A DNA stretch of 19,665 bases, taken from Desulfobacterales bacterium (lineage in GTDB: Bacteria > Desulfobacterota > Desulfobacteria > Desulfobacterales > JAFDCJ01). Shown here in pieces: positions 7,170-14,048 of the stretch (position 1 is its first letter; every line of letters begins with the position of its first letter). Under the pieces are notes generated by a model. That model did no database searches and had not been told where the DNA came from. It saw only the letters and a list, made by a program, of their open reading frames with translations. The translations under genes and the position numbers were made by a program. The stretch spans positions 1 through 19,665 of the forward strand of contig JAOZSC010000006.1 in the NCBI GenBank assembly GCA_029939875.1, given 5' to 3'.

Positions 7170-7352
7170 ATGTTTGGAATTGGAATGCCGGAACTTATCA
7201 TCATCCTGGTCATTATCCTGATCATCTTTGGGGCCGGCAAGCTGCCGGAAATCGGCGCCGGCATGGGCAAAGCCATCCGTAATTTTAAAGGCGCCTCATC
7301 GGAAGAAGAAAAAAAGGATCCGGAAAAAATAGAAGAAAAAGACAAATCCTGA
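7170..7352 (+). CDS. tatA: TatA/E-type twin-arginine translocase subunit
   Basis: A 60-residue protein with the TatA layout: short periplasmic start MFGIGMPE, one membrane helix (about 7-21), the [10 protein letters not shown] hinge and the amphipathic helix with [12 protein letters not shown], then a charged tail rich in Glu and Lys. TatA oligomers form the pore through which folded proteins with RR signal peptides cross the inner membrane. AGGAGG begins within the stop codon of the upstream gene and lies 4 bases before the ATG. No tatB or tatC is in the window. It is small for TatA but complete; TatA and TatE cannot be told apart here. Confidence 0.93.
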   Translation: MFGIGMPELIIILVIILIIFGAGKLPEIGAGMGKAIRNFKGASSEEEKKDPEKIEEKDKS

Positions 7353-7445
7353 AACACAGCTTCCCCTCCGAACGGCCCCCCCGACAAACACCTGGAGGTT
7401 GCTTCCGTAACAAAGCCAAACAGCGCCCTGTTGTCCGCCCTGTCA

Positions 7446-7473
7446 CAGTGCCGCCCGACTACCGGGCGCACTG
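7446..7473. other. Hairpin between convergent tatA and ssb
   Basis: CAGTGC-GCCCG pairs with CGGGC-GCACTG with a one-base bulge and a 5-base loop. No U tract follows on either strand, so it is not a standard terminator. A 12-bp palindrome CCGGCATGCCGG lies nearby at 7504-7515. Confidence 0.4.
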
Positions 7474-7539
7474 CAGGTCCCGGCGTCGGGCGTAATGCTG
7501 CACCCGGCATGCCGGCAGCGGTTTATTGCATCCGTCGGT

Positions 7540-7971
7540 TTAAAAAGGGATATCGTCGTCTTCCGGTCCCGGTCCTGGTGCCCCCGCAAAATCGTTGCCC
7601 GACTGTCCAGATGGTCGCCCACCGGAACCAGAATTTTCCCTGCCGCCCAGAAACTGCACATCGCTGGCCACAATTTCGGTGGTATAGCGTTTGTTCCCGT
7701 CCCGGTCTTCCCAGGAACGCGTCTGAATACGTCCCTCAATATAGACCTGCCGCCCTTTTGACAGATATTCCCCGCATAATTCCCCCAACCGTCTCCAGGC
7801 CACAATACGATGCCATTCGGTGCGCTCTTTTTTCTCGCCCGTATCCTTATCTTTCCATTCCTCTGATGTTGCAATGTTGAAATTGGCAACCGCAGCACCG
7901 CTCGGGGTATAACGAACCTCGGGATCATTGCCCAGTCGACCGATCAAAATCGCCTTGTTTATCCCAGCCAT
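7540..7971 (-). CDS. ssb: Single-stranded DNA-binding protein
   Basis: A 143-residue SSB. The OB fold begins [37 protein letters not shown] and includes [43 protein letters not shown] short Gly/Pro-rich linker leads to the acidic tip DDDIPF, which recruits repair and replication proteins. It binds ssDNA as a tetramer in replication, recombination and repair. AAGGAGG lies 4 bases upstream of the ATG at 7971; the upstream in-frame ATG at 7995 lacks such a site and is rejected. It is monocistronic. Confidence 0.95.
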   Translation of the reverse strand: MAGINKAILIGRLGNDPEVRYTPSGAAVANFNIATSEEWKDKDTGEKKERTEWHRIVAWRRLGELCGEYLSKGRQVYIEGRIQTRSWEDRDGNKRYTTEIVASDVQFLGGRENSGSGGRPSGQSGNDFAGAPGPGPEDDDIPF

Positions 7972-8010
7972 ATTTCCTCCTTCGCCTGAAATCATTAATT
8001 TTATCGAAAC

Positions 8011-8039
8011 CTGTTACCGCAAACCCGGGTCAATGTCAA
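8011..8039 (-). promoter_or_regulatory. Candidate promoter for ssb
   Basis: On the minus strand TTGACA (8039-8034), a 17-base spacer and TAACAG (8016-8011). The -10 box is weak, so this is tentative. Confidence 0.35.
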
Positions 8040-8091
8040 TCGAAGTTCTCAGCTGGATAGATGATAGGCACTCGAACTTATGGGGTTGGTT

Positions 8092-8154
8092 CAGGAGATT
8101 GGGTTGATTAAGTTGATTGAGGTGATTAAGTTGATTGAGGTGATTGAGTTAATT
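8092..8154 (+). repeat. 9-bp tandem array C, about seven units
   Basis: Units ending in ATT: CAGGAGATT, GGGTTGATT, AAGTTGATT, GAGGTGATT, AAGTTGATT, GAGGTGATT, GAGTTAATT. An 18-base unit is repeated exactly (8110-8127 and 8128-8145). The unit resembles that of arrays A and B near 5351-5483. It fills much of the 364-base gap between ssb and rlmL together with the hairpin and the dispersed element. Confidence 0.8.
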
Positions 8155-8159
8155 GGGAC

Positions 8160-8224
8160 GGTTGGCGTTAAAAATTTTAAGCTGTCTGAGGAGCTTGCGA
8201 CGAGTTCTTAAAATTTAGCCAACC
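8160..8224. repeat. Large imperfect hairpin element upstream of rlmL
   Basis: GGTTGGC (8160-8166) pairs with GCCAACC (8218-8224), and AAATTTTAAG (8172-8181) pairs exactly with CTTAAAATTT (8207-8216), leaving a 25-base apical region. The arms total 17 pairs with a small asymmetric internal loop. There is no U tract. It looks like a palindromic intergenic element and stands 31 bases before the dispersed element copy 2. Confidence 0.7.
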
Positions 8225-8255
8225 GATGCGATGGGGCCCCAAATGGACGCCTTTA

Positions 8256-8307
8256 GCGAAATCAAAACACATATGGCGCGGGGCGACCGCAACTTTTTGA
8301 GAAATTA
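8256..8307 (+). repeat. Dispersed element, copy 2 (upstream of rlmL)
   Basis: Matches 3140-3191 at 44 of 52 positions without gaps, with the GACCGCAACTTTTTGAGAA core intact. It ends 28 bases before the rlmL start codon, which has no Shine-Dalgarno sequence. Confidence 0.75.
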
Positions 8308-8335
8308 CGATAATATAATTTGAAATTCCAGTAAA

Positions 8336-9520
8336 ATGTCCACTGAAACACCATTGTTTAAACGCATCAAACGGCATGTCATCGGCCGGACGCGCCGCTA
8401 TTTTGCGGCTGTTCCCACCGGTTTCGAGCCCCTGTGTTTAAAGGAATTGACGGCCCTGCCGCTCAGCATCCATGAGGCCACGGTGGTTAACGGCGGGGTG
8501 GAATTTAGCGGCTGCCTCCAGGACTGCTACCTGGCCAACCTGCATCTGCGCACCGCCAGCCGCATCCTGCTGCGGATTACTGCCTTTACCAGCACCAACT
8601 TTCGACAACTTGAAAAAAAAATCGCCGCTATCCCTTGGGAGCTCTACCTTCATGGCAACAGCTTACCGCAGATTCATGCCACCACCCGCCACTGCAGGAT
8701 TTATCATACGGGAGCGATTGCAAACCGCTTTTTAGAGGGCATCACCGGGTATCTCGGGCGACCGGAAAACAGTGATGCGCAAAACCAGACAGCGCCGTCA
8801 TCCCAGCGAATCTATGTGCGCGGGATCGATGATCGTTTTACGGTATCCATCGACAGCAGCGGCGCCAACTTGTATAAACGCGGCCTTAAAAAACATCCAG
8901 GCACCGCGCCTCTGAGGGAAACCCTGGCGGCCGCGGCGCTGATGCTGGCTGGCTATAACACAAAGCAACCGCTGGTGGATCCCATGTGCGGGACGGGGAC
9001 CTTTTCTCTGGAAGCCGCACTGATGGCCAAAAGCATCCCACCGGGCTGGTACCGGAATTTTGCTTTTTCCGGGTGGCCCTCCTACCAGGAAAAACGCTTT
9101 AAACACCTGCGGCAGCAAGCTGGAAATTATTTTGCGCGACCGGCAAAACCGTTGATCTTCGCCTCCGATCACGATCCGACGGCCTGCCGCCGGTTGGCGC
9201 ACTGCACCAACCGCCACGGGCTATCCGACACGGTTGAAATTGCCAAGCGCGACTTTTTCGAACTTTCCCCCCGGGAGTTTGCCACTGGCACCGGGATGAT
9301 CGCCATCAACCCGCCTTATGGTCAAAGGATTGGAACACGGCCGCAAAGCGCCCGGCTGTATAAAGCCATCTGCAATAAGCTGGAAACCGACTTTAAGGGG
9401 TGGAAACTGGTGCTGATCGCCGCGGAAAAAAAAGTTGCCGATACGATCCCTTTCAGACTCAAACGTCACCGGTTCGCCCATGGCGGCCTGAAACTTTACC
9501 TGATGATTGGAAAAATTTAA
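8336..9520 (+). CDS. rlmL: RlmL-type class I SAM-dependent RNA methyltransferase (THUMP/UPF0020)
   Basis: A 394-residue protein with the YcbY/RlmL N-terminal layout: a ferredoxin-like and THUMP region (about 20-175, RYFAAVPTGFEPLCLKEL at its start) and a Rossmann methyltransferase with SAM motif DPMCGTGTFSLEAA from D215 and the catalytic NPPYGQRIG from N325. The family makes m2G in 23S rRNA (G2445 in E. coli). E. coli RlmKL is about 700 residues because a second methyltransferase is fused; this protein is the single-domain form. The ATG at 8336 has no recognisable Shine-Dalgarno site and follows the dispersed element. The exact rRNA target is inferred from the family. Confidence 0.85.
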   Translation: MSTETPLFKRIKRHVIGRTRRYFAAVPTGFEPLCLKELTALPLSIHEATVVNGGVEFSGCLQDCYLANLHLRTASRILLRITAFTSTNFRQLEKKIAAIPWELYLHGNSLPQIHATTRHCRIYHTGAIANRFLEGITGYLGRPENSDAQNQTAPSSQRIYVRGIDDRFTVSIDSSGANLYKRGLKKHPGTAPLRETLAAAALMLAGYNTKQPLVDPMCGTGTFSLEAALMAKSIPPGWYRNFAFSGWPSYQEKRFKHLRQQAGNYFARPAKPLIFASDHDPTACRRLAHCTNRHGLSDTVEIAKRDFFELSPREFATGTGMIAINPPYGQRIGTRPQSARLYKAICNKLETDFKGWKLVLIAAEKKVADTIPFRLKRHRFAHGGLKLYLMIGKI

Positions 9521-9655
9521 ACTATCAATTAGGGTTGAAATTTTTCGCCCATGATATACAAAAGCGAAAGACCGTTTGGACAACCCGGTCTGGTTATCTA
9601 TTTTGGCCGAACCCTGCGGGCTGACATCAGCGCTTTGAAAGGAACATCGCTTCTA

Positions 9656-10105
9656 ATGATTTCGCTTCTGACTTATATTTTGCTGGCAATTGTGGCCGGC
9701 TTCTGTCTGCCGACCCAGGCCGGCATCAATGCCCAGCTGAACCTGTGGAGCCGCTCGGCCATTCTGGCTGCTGCGATTTCCTTTGCGGTGGGCACCATCG
9801 GCCTGGTCGTCTATGCCCTGGTACTGCGAATTCCCTGGCCGGCCGGAGATACCATTTCACGCTACCCCTGGTGGATATGGAGCGGGGGATTGCTCGGCGC
9901 GTTTTTTGTGGCTTCCACCATTGTGCTGGCCCCGCGGCTGGGAGCCACTGCCATGGTGGCACTGATCGTCGCCGGTCAGATGATCGCATCACTGGTTCTG
10001 GACCATTTCGGCTGGCTGGGATACTCGATGCATCCCGCCAGCGGGCTGCGAATGCTGGGGGTGGCCTTGCTGGTCGCCGGCGTGATGCTGATTCGATTGT
10101 TCTAG
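9656..10105 (+). CDS. DMT-superfamily small membrane protein (YdcZ / DUF606 type)
   Basis: A 149-residue, five-helix membrane protein: segments near residues 3-27, 35-57, 71-93, 96-118 and 131-149. The motifs GLPTQAG-like FCLPTQAGINAQL, GGLLGAFFVASTIVLAPRLGA and ALIVAGQMIASLVLDHFGWLG match the short YdcZ/DUF606 branch of drug/metabolite transporters. The substrate is unknown. The ATG at 9656 gives the family's usual length of about 150; an in-frame start at 9551 would add 35 residues with no hydrophobic or family match. AAAGGAA lies about 10 bases upstream. A weak promoter (TTGGAC 9576-9581, 17 bases, TATTTT 9599-9604) lies ahead. Confidence 0.82.
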   Translation: MISLLTYILLAIVAGFCLPTQAGINAQLNLWSRSAILAAAISFAVGTIGLVVYALVLRIPWPAGDTISRYPWWIWSGGLLGAFFVASTIVLAPRLGATAMVALIVAGQMIASLVLDHFGWLGYSMHPASGLRMLGVALLVAGVMLIRLF

Positions 10106-10170
10106 ACATACCGGCATTCTAATTATATGCTCCTTTCATGGATTAATTTTATGTAATTCATAGATTACAG

Positions 10171-10219
10171 GTTCAGGGGAGCGCTACGCGCCAGGTACCC
10201 TGAACTCTGAACCTGGAAC
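10171..10219. repeat. Inverted and 7-bp repeats ahead of the carbamoylase gene
   Basis: GTTCAGGG (10171-10178) pairs with CCCTGAAC (10198-10205), with a nested GCGC-TAC-GCGC. CCTGAAC, TCTGAAC and CTGGAAC then follow as 7-base units. The element ends about 14 bases before the ribosome binding site of the next gene. It has no U tract. Confidence 0.55.
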
Positions 10220-10245
10220 CGCTCAGAATCACTGGAGGTAACCAA

Positions 10246-11487
10246 ATGGAACTGAAAGACTTGAGAATCAATGGAAGGCGACTGCAAAGCACACTTGAGG
10301 AAATGGCAAAAATCGGGGCCACTCCCGGCGGCGGCGTGCAGCGTTTAACACTTTCTGATGAGGACAAACAGGCCCGGGATCTTTTTGTCAGCTGGCTGAA
10401 AGAACTGCAGCTGGAAATCACCGTCGATGAAATGGGCAACATCTTCGGCCGACGGGCCGGGAAAAACAATGACCTGCCGCCGATAATGAGCGGCTCCCAC
10501 ATTGATTCCCAGCCCAAAGGTGGCCGCTTTGACGGCATTTTAGGGGTGATGGGCCCGCTGGAAGTCCTGCGCACGCTGCATGAAAATAATGTTGAAACCC
10601 AACGCCCCATTGTCATCGTTGACTGGACCAACGAGGAAGGATCACGCTTTTCCCCGGCCATGGTGGCCTCCGGTGTGTGGGCCGGGGCCCTTGAAAGGGA
10701 TTGGGCCTATGACCGGACCGATATCAACGGCAAGCGCTTTGAAGATGAGCTCATCCGCATCGGCTATAAGGGAACAAGCCCCTGTCGCAAATGGCCGGTA
10801 CACTGTTATTATGAATATCACATTGAACAGGGCCCGATTCTTGAAAGGGAGGCAAAAATTATCGGGGCACCCAAGGGGATTTTATGCCTGCACTGGTATG
10901 ACGTGTATCTAGAAGGCGAAGCCAACCAGGTAGGCCCCACGCCCATGCAAGGGCGCCACGACGCCCTGTGTGCGGCAGCTGAAATGATTTTAAAAGTCAA
11001 CGAACTGCCTGAGCGCATGGGCGGCAACATGGTGGCCACCGTGGGGGAAATTCAAAACTATCCGAACTCCAGAAACATTATCCCGGACAAGGTCCACTTT
11101 ACTGTCGACATCCGTTCCTGGGATGACGACCATGCCCTGAAGGCCTGGGAACTGGTCCGCAAGGACTTTGAAAGTATTGCCGGACGCAGGGGGTGTCCGA
11201 TAAAAATCGAAGAAACCTGGCGCGTCAAGCACTCACCGTTCGATGAAAAACGGGTGCAGCTGATTCTGGATACGGCCGGGGCCCTGGGCTATCCCAGCCT
11301 GCACATGGTCAGCGGGGCCGGCCATGATGCCAGTTATATGAACCAGGTGTGTCCCACGGCCATGATTTTTATTCCCAGCATTGGTGGCCGCAGCCATGTT
11401 GAGGTGGAAAAAAGCCGCTGGGAAGACTGCGAAGCCGGCACCAACGTGCTGCTGCACGCCGTGCTGCAATCGGCCAATGAAAAATAA
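10246..11487 (+). CDS. M20-family amidase: N-carbamoyl-amino acid / N-carbamoyl-beta-alanine hydrolase
   Basis: A 413-residue enzyme of the hydantoinase/carbamoylase branch of M20 metallopeptidases (same branch as allantoate amidohydrolase and bacterial beta-alanine synthase). The binuclear metal ligands are present: H85 in GSHIDSQ, D96 in GGRFDGILGV, E131 after the catalytic E130 in TNEEGSRF, H192 in YHIEQG and H384 in GRSHVEVE. It removes the carbamoyl group from N-carbamoyl amino acids, giving CO2 and ammonia. The pyrimidine genes nearby suggest N-carbamoyl-beta-alanine as substrate, but a second, unrelated candidate for that step exists at 17194. GGAGG is 7 bases before the ATG. An amidohydrolase-fold gene follows 18 bases downstream. 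N-carbamoyl-L-amino acid or allantoate hydrolysis are alternatives. Confidence 0.87.
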   Translation: MELKDLRINGRRLQSTLEEMAKIGATPGGGVQRLTLSDEDKQARDLFVSWLKELQLEITVDEMGNIFGRRAGKNNDLPPIMSGSHIDSQPKGGRFDGILGVMGPLEVLRTLHENNVETQRPIVIVDWTNEEGSRFSPAMVASGVWAGALERDWAYDRTDINGKRFEDELIRIGYKGTSPCRKWPVHCYYEYHIEQGPILEREAKIIGAPKGILCLHWYDVYLEGEANQVGPTPMQGRHDALCAAAEMILKVNELPERMGGNMVATVGEIQNYPNSRNIIPDKVHFTVDIRSWDDDHALKAWELVRKDFESIAGRRGCPIKIEETWRVKHSPFDEKRVQLILDTAGALGYPSLHMVSGAGHDASYMNQVCPTAMIFIPSIGGRSHVEVEKSRWEDCEAGTNVLLHAVLQSANEK

Positions 11488-11505
11488 GCTGCCGGCATTC
11501 GAGAT

Positions 11506-12498
11506 ATGGGAAAGGCGCTGTCAGATATGAGAAAAAAATATAGAATCATCGATTCGCTCTGTTACGTACCCACACAGGAAGTTCTGGTCGATCTCATCGT
11601 ATCACTGCCGCCGCAAATGGCGCGTTATCTGAAAGATGTTTTTGGTCCCAGAATTGCGCCCCTGCTCGGATTACAGGCCGATGAGTTATATCGCATGAAA
11701 ACAACCATGGGTGAAAAAGAGTTGCAAGAAGCGCTTTCCCCGCAGATGGCAAAGCTGTCGACGTCTTTGGAGGATTTTGTAAAACAGCTTGATGAAATGG
11801 GCGTTGAAAAGGCGGTTATCTTCAACCTGGACGAAGAAACCCCCAGTGGATTAAAGGGTCTTTCAAATGACTATTACGCTGATATCGTTCAAAAATACCC
11901 AGAAAAATTCACCGGCTTTGCCGGGATAGATCCTCTCAAGGGCCCGGATGCCATCAGTGAGATCCGACGCAGTTACGAACTGGGGCTCAGAGGAATAGCA
12001 ATGCGGCCGTTTATGTTCAGCATCACGCCCAATGATGCCAAAATGTATCCCCTATACGCGACCTGCGTTGAATTGGGAATCCCCGTCTGGTTCCATCTTT
12101 CAATCAACTACTCCACGCTTACGATGGAGGTCGAACGACCGATTTACATAGACGTTGTGGCACAGGATTTTCCGGATTTGAAAATAATTGCGGGCCATGG
12201 CGGATGGCCGTGGGTTAATGAAATGGTTGCCGTTGCCTGGAGAAATCCGAATGTTTTCATCGATATTGCTTCCTACCTGCCGAAGTATATCGGCATGGCC
12301 GGGACCGGCTGGGAGCCATTGCTTCATTTCGGCAACTCGGTTTTGCAGGATAAAATCCTGTTCGGTTCCACCCAGCTGTTAATGGGATTGTCAATAAAGG
12401 ATTTGGCAGACGGAATTATGGAACTGCCCCTTAAAGAAGAGGTCAAAGGCAAGTGGTTATATTACAACGCGGCCCGGCTGTTAGGCTTGGAGACTTGA
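11506..12498 (+). CDS. Amidohydrolase_2 (ACMSD-like) fold protein lacking canonical metal ligands
   Basis: A 330-residue TIM-barrel protein recognised from EKAVIFNLDEE, KYPEKFTGFAGIDP, LGLRGIAMRPF, GIPVWFHLSIN and LKIIAGHGGWPWVNEMVAVAWRNPNVFIDIA, typical of the amidohydrolase_2 family. The N-terminal HxH that binds zinc is replaced by DSLCYVP (16-22), and the strand-8 aspartate usually in FGSD(Y/W)P is Thr289 in FGSTQLL. His197 and His231 remain. It may therefore be non-catalytic, or use other ligands. Starts are the ATG at 11506 or at 11527 (seven residues shorter, with AAAGG 11 bases upstream); residue numbers use 11506. It follows the carbamoylase gene by 18 bases, so the two are probably one operon. 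The substrate is unknown. Confidence 0.8.
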   Translation: MGKALSDMRKKYRIIDSLCYVPTQEVLVDLIVSLPPQMARYLKDVFGPRIAPLLGLQADELYRMKTTMGEKELQEALSPQMAKLSTSLEDFVKQLDEMGVEKAVIFNLDEETPSGLKGLSNDYYADIVQKYPEKFTGFAGIDPLKGPDAISEIRRSYELGLRGIAMRPFMFSITPNDAKMYPLYATCVELGIPVWFHLSINYSTLTMEVERPIYIDVVAQDFPDLKIIAGHGGWPWVNEMVAVAWRNPNVFIDIASYLPKYIGMAGTGWEPLLHFGNSVLQDKILFGSTQLLMGLSIKDLADGIMELPLKEEVKGKWLYYNAARLLGLET

Positions 12499-12521
12499 AG
12501 CAAGCCAAAATGAATGAATTG

Positions 12522-12541
12522 CCTCGCGGCAAGCCACGAGG
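12522..12541. repeat. Short palindromic element, first copy
   Basis: CCTCG (12522-12526) pairs with CGAGG (12537-12541) around CGGCAAGCCA. It resembles the second element at 12570-12590: CGCGGCAAGCCACGAGGTAT versus CGCAGCAAGCTGCGGGGAAT. Confidence 0.5.
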
Positions 12542-12569
12542 TATCTGAAAGTTGATTGAACCGATTTTA

Positions 12570-12627
12570 CCGCAGCAAGCTGCGGGGAATTAAACCCAAA
12601 AATGCTGATTCCCCGCACCTTATTTTT
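12570..12627 (+). terminator. Terminator with an overlapping alternative hairpin
   Basis: TGCGGGGAAT (12581-12590) pairs perfectly with ATTCCCCGCA (12608-12617), followed by CCTTATTTTT, which would end the rightward carbamoylase-amidohydrolase transcript. An upstream hairpin CCGCAG-CAAG-CTGCGG (12570-12585) uses five of the same bases, so the two folds exclude each other. It separates this operon from the convergent hydA gene. Confidence 0.65.
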
Positions 12628-12656
12628 GAGAATACTTCAATGCCATGTGGACGTGT

Positions 12657-14048
12657 TTAAAAACCCTCGAAAGGCTCGCGCTTGACAAATCGGCCGTGAC
12701 CCACCTGGCCGACGAATTCCATTTGCTTGCCGTTCCATCGGGCCGTTTTCCGGCCCCGGGAGTAAACCGCGCTGGGCATGCCGGTGACTTCCATACCCTC
12801 GTAAGGCGTGTAATCCACGTTCATGTGCAGTTTGTCCTGGGTGATGGTAAACTTGCACGTCGGGTCAAAAACCACGATATCGGCATCCTTGCCCACGGCG
12901 ATCTCGCCTTTTTCCTTTAAACCGAACATCCGGGCGGTGCCGGTGGACAGCACCTCCACCATGCGCTCGAGGCTGATGCGGCCCTTGACCACTCCCTCGG
13001 AATGCAGCAGCATCAGCAGGGTTTCAATTCCGGGCGCCCCGTTGGGAATTTTCTTGTAGTCATCCTTGCCGAACATATCCTTTTTGCCCTTAAAGTCAAA
13101 AGGGCAGTGATCGGTGGCCACCACCTGCAAATCACCGCCTCGCAGCCCGCCCCACAGGGCCGCGTTGCTCTCTTTGGTCCGCAACGGCGGCGACATGACG
13201 TACTTGGCACCGTTGAAATCCGGCTCTTTGTAACGCTCTTCGTCGAGCAGCAGGTACTGGGGGCAGGTCTCGGCGAAAACATCAATGCCGCGGTCCCGGG
13301 CTTCCTTGACTTTCCACAGGCCTTCTTTGGAAGACAGGTGCACGATGTAAATCCGGGAGCCGGTCAGCTCCACCATTTTCGCCGCTCGACCGATGGCTTC
13401 TTCCTCGGCAATATTCGGACGACTGACAGCATGATAATAGGGCGTCAGTTTGCCCTCTTTTTCCAGCACCTCGTTCATGTGCTGGATGATATAAACGTTT
13501 TCCGCGTGTACCTGGACCAGCCCGCCGTATTTTTTGGTCTCTTCCAGCAGCTTGATCATGATGGCATCATCCACCCGAAAATCGTAAACCATAAAAATCT
13601 TGAAGCTGGGCGTGCCATAATCCCGGCAGGCGTTTTTCACTTCTGCGATAACCTCGGGCCGGGGGTCCATGACCGCCGGGTGCAGGGAGTAATCCACGCA
13701 GACCTTGCCATCGGCCAGGGCTTTTTTGCGTTCCAGGGCCTCCAGCAGGGTTTCCCCTTTTTGCTGGAGGTCAAAATCCACCACGCAGGTAACCCCGCCA
13801 CAGGCCGCTGCCAAGGTGCCGGTTTCATAGTCATCCTGGGCGTAAGTTCCCATAAAAGGCATGGAGATATGGGTGTGGGGATCAATGGTGCCGGGCAGTA
13901 TGTATTTGCCCCTGGCATCTACAACCTCATCGGCCGGGTTGTCCAGATCGGTTCCAATCGCTTTGATTTTGTCCCCGTCGACAAAGACGTCGGCCAGATA
14001 ACGGCCGGTCGCGTTTACGACGGTTCCGCCTTTAAACATTACATGCAT
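12657..14048 (-). CDS. hydA: Dihydropyrimidinase (D-hydantoinase)
   Basis: A 463-residue amidohydrolase that opens 5,6-dihydrouracil/dihydrothymine to N-carbamoyl-beta-amino acids, step 2 of reductive pyrimidine degradation. All binuclear-metal ligands are visible: H58 and H60 in GTIDPHTH, the carboxylated K150 in SFKIFM, H181 in QVHAEN, H237 in YIVHLSS and D313 in VVATDHCPF. The substrate-loop sequence MSPPLR (285-290) is also typical of the family. AGGAGGG lies 5 bases before the ATG at 14048. The start lies 17 bases inside the end of preA, so translation is coupled. The preT-preA-hydA order argues for a true dihydropyrimidinase rather than a hydantoin-specific enzyme. Confidence 0.93.
   Translation of the reverse strand: MHVMFKGGTVVNATGRYLADVFVDGDKIKAIGTDLDNPADEVVDARGKYILPGTIDPHTHISMPFMGTYAQDDYETGTLAAACGGVTCVVDFDLQQKGETLLEALERKKALADGKVCVDYSLHPAVMDPRPEVIAEVKNACRDYGTPSFKIFMVYDFRVDDAIMIKLLEETKKYGGLVQVHAENVYIIQHMNEVLEKEGKLTPYYHAVSRPNIAEEEAIGRAAKMVELTGSRIYIVHLSSKEGLWKVKEARDRGIDVFAETCPQYLLLDEERYKEPDFNGAKYVMSPPLRTKESNAALWGGLRGGDLQVVATDHCPFDFKGKKDMFGKDDYKKIPNGAPGIETLLMLLHSEGVVKGRISLERMVEVLSTGTARMFGLKEKGEIAVGKDADIVVFDPTCKFTITQDKLHMNVDYTPYEGMEVTGMPSAVYSRGRKTARWNGKQMEFVGQVGHGRFVKREPFEGF

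Noticed and set aside
8092..8154. CRISPR array
   Set aside because: The repeats are 9-bp direct tandem units without spacers, and no cas gene is present.
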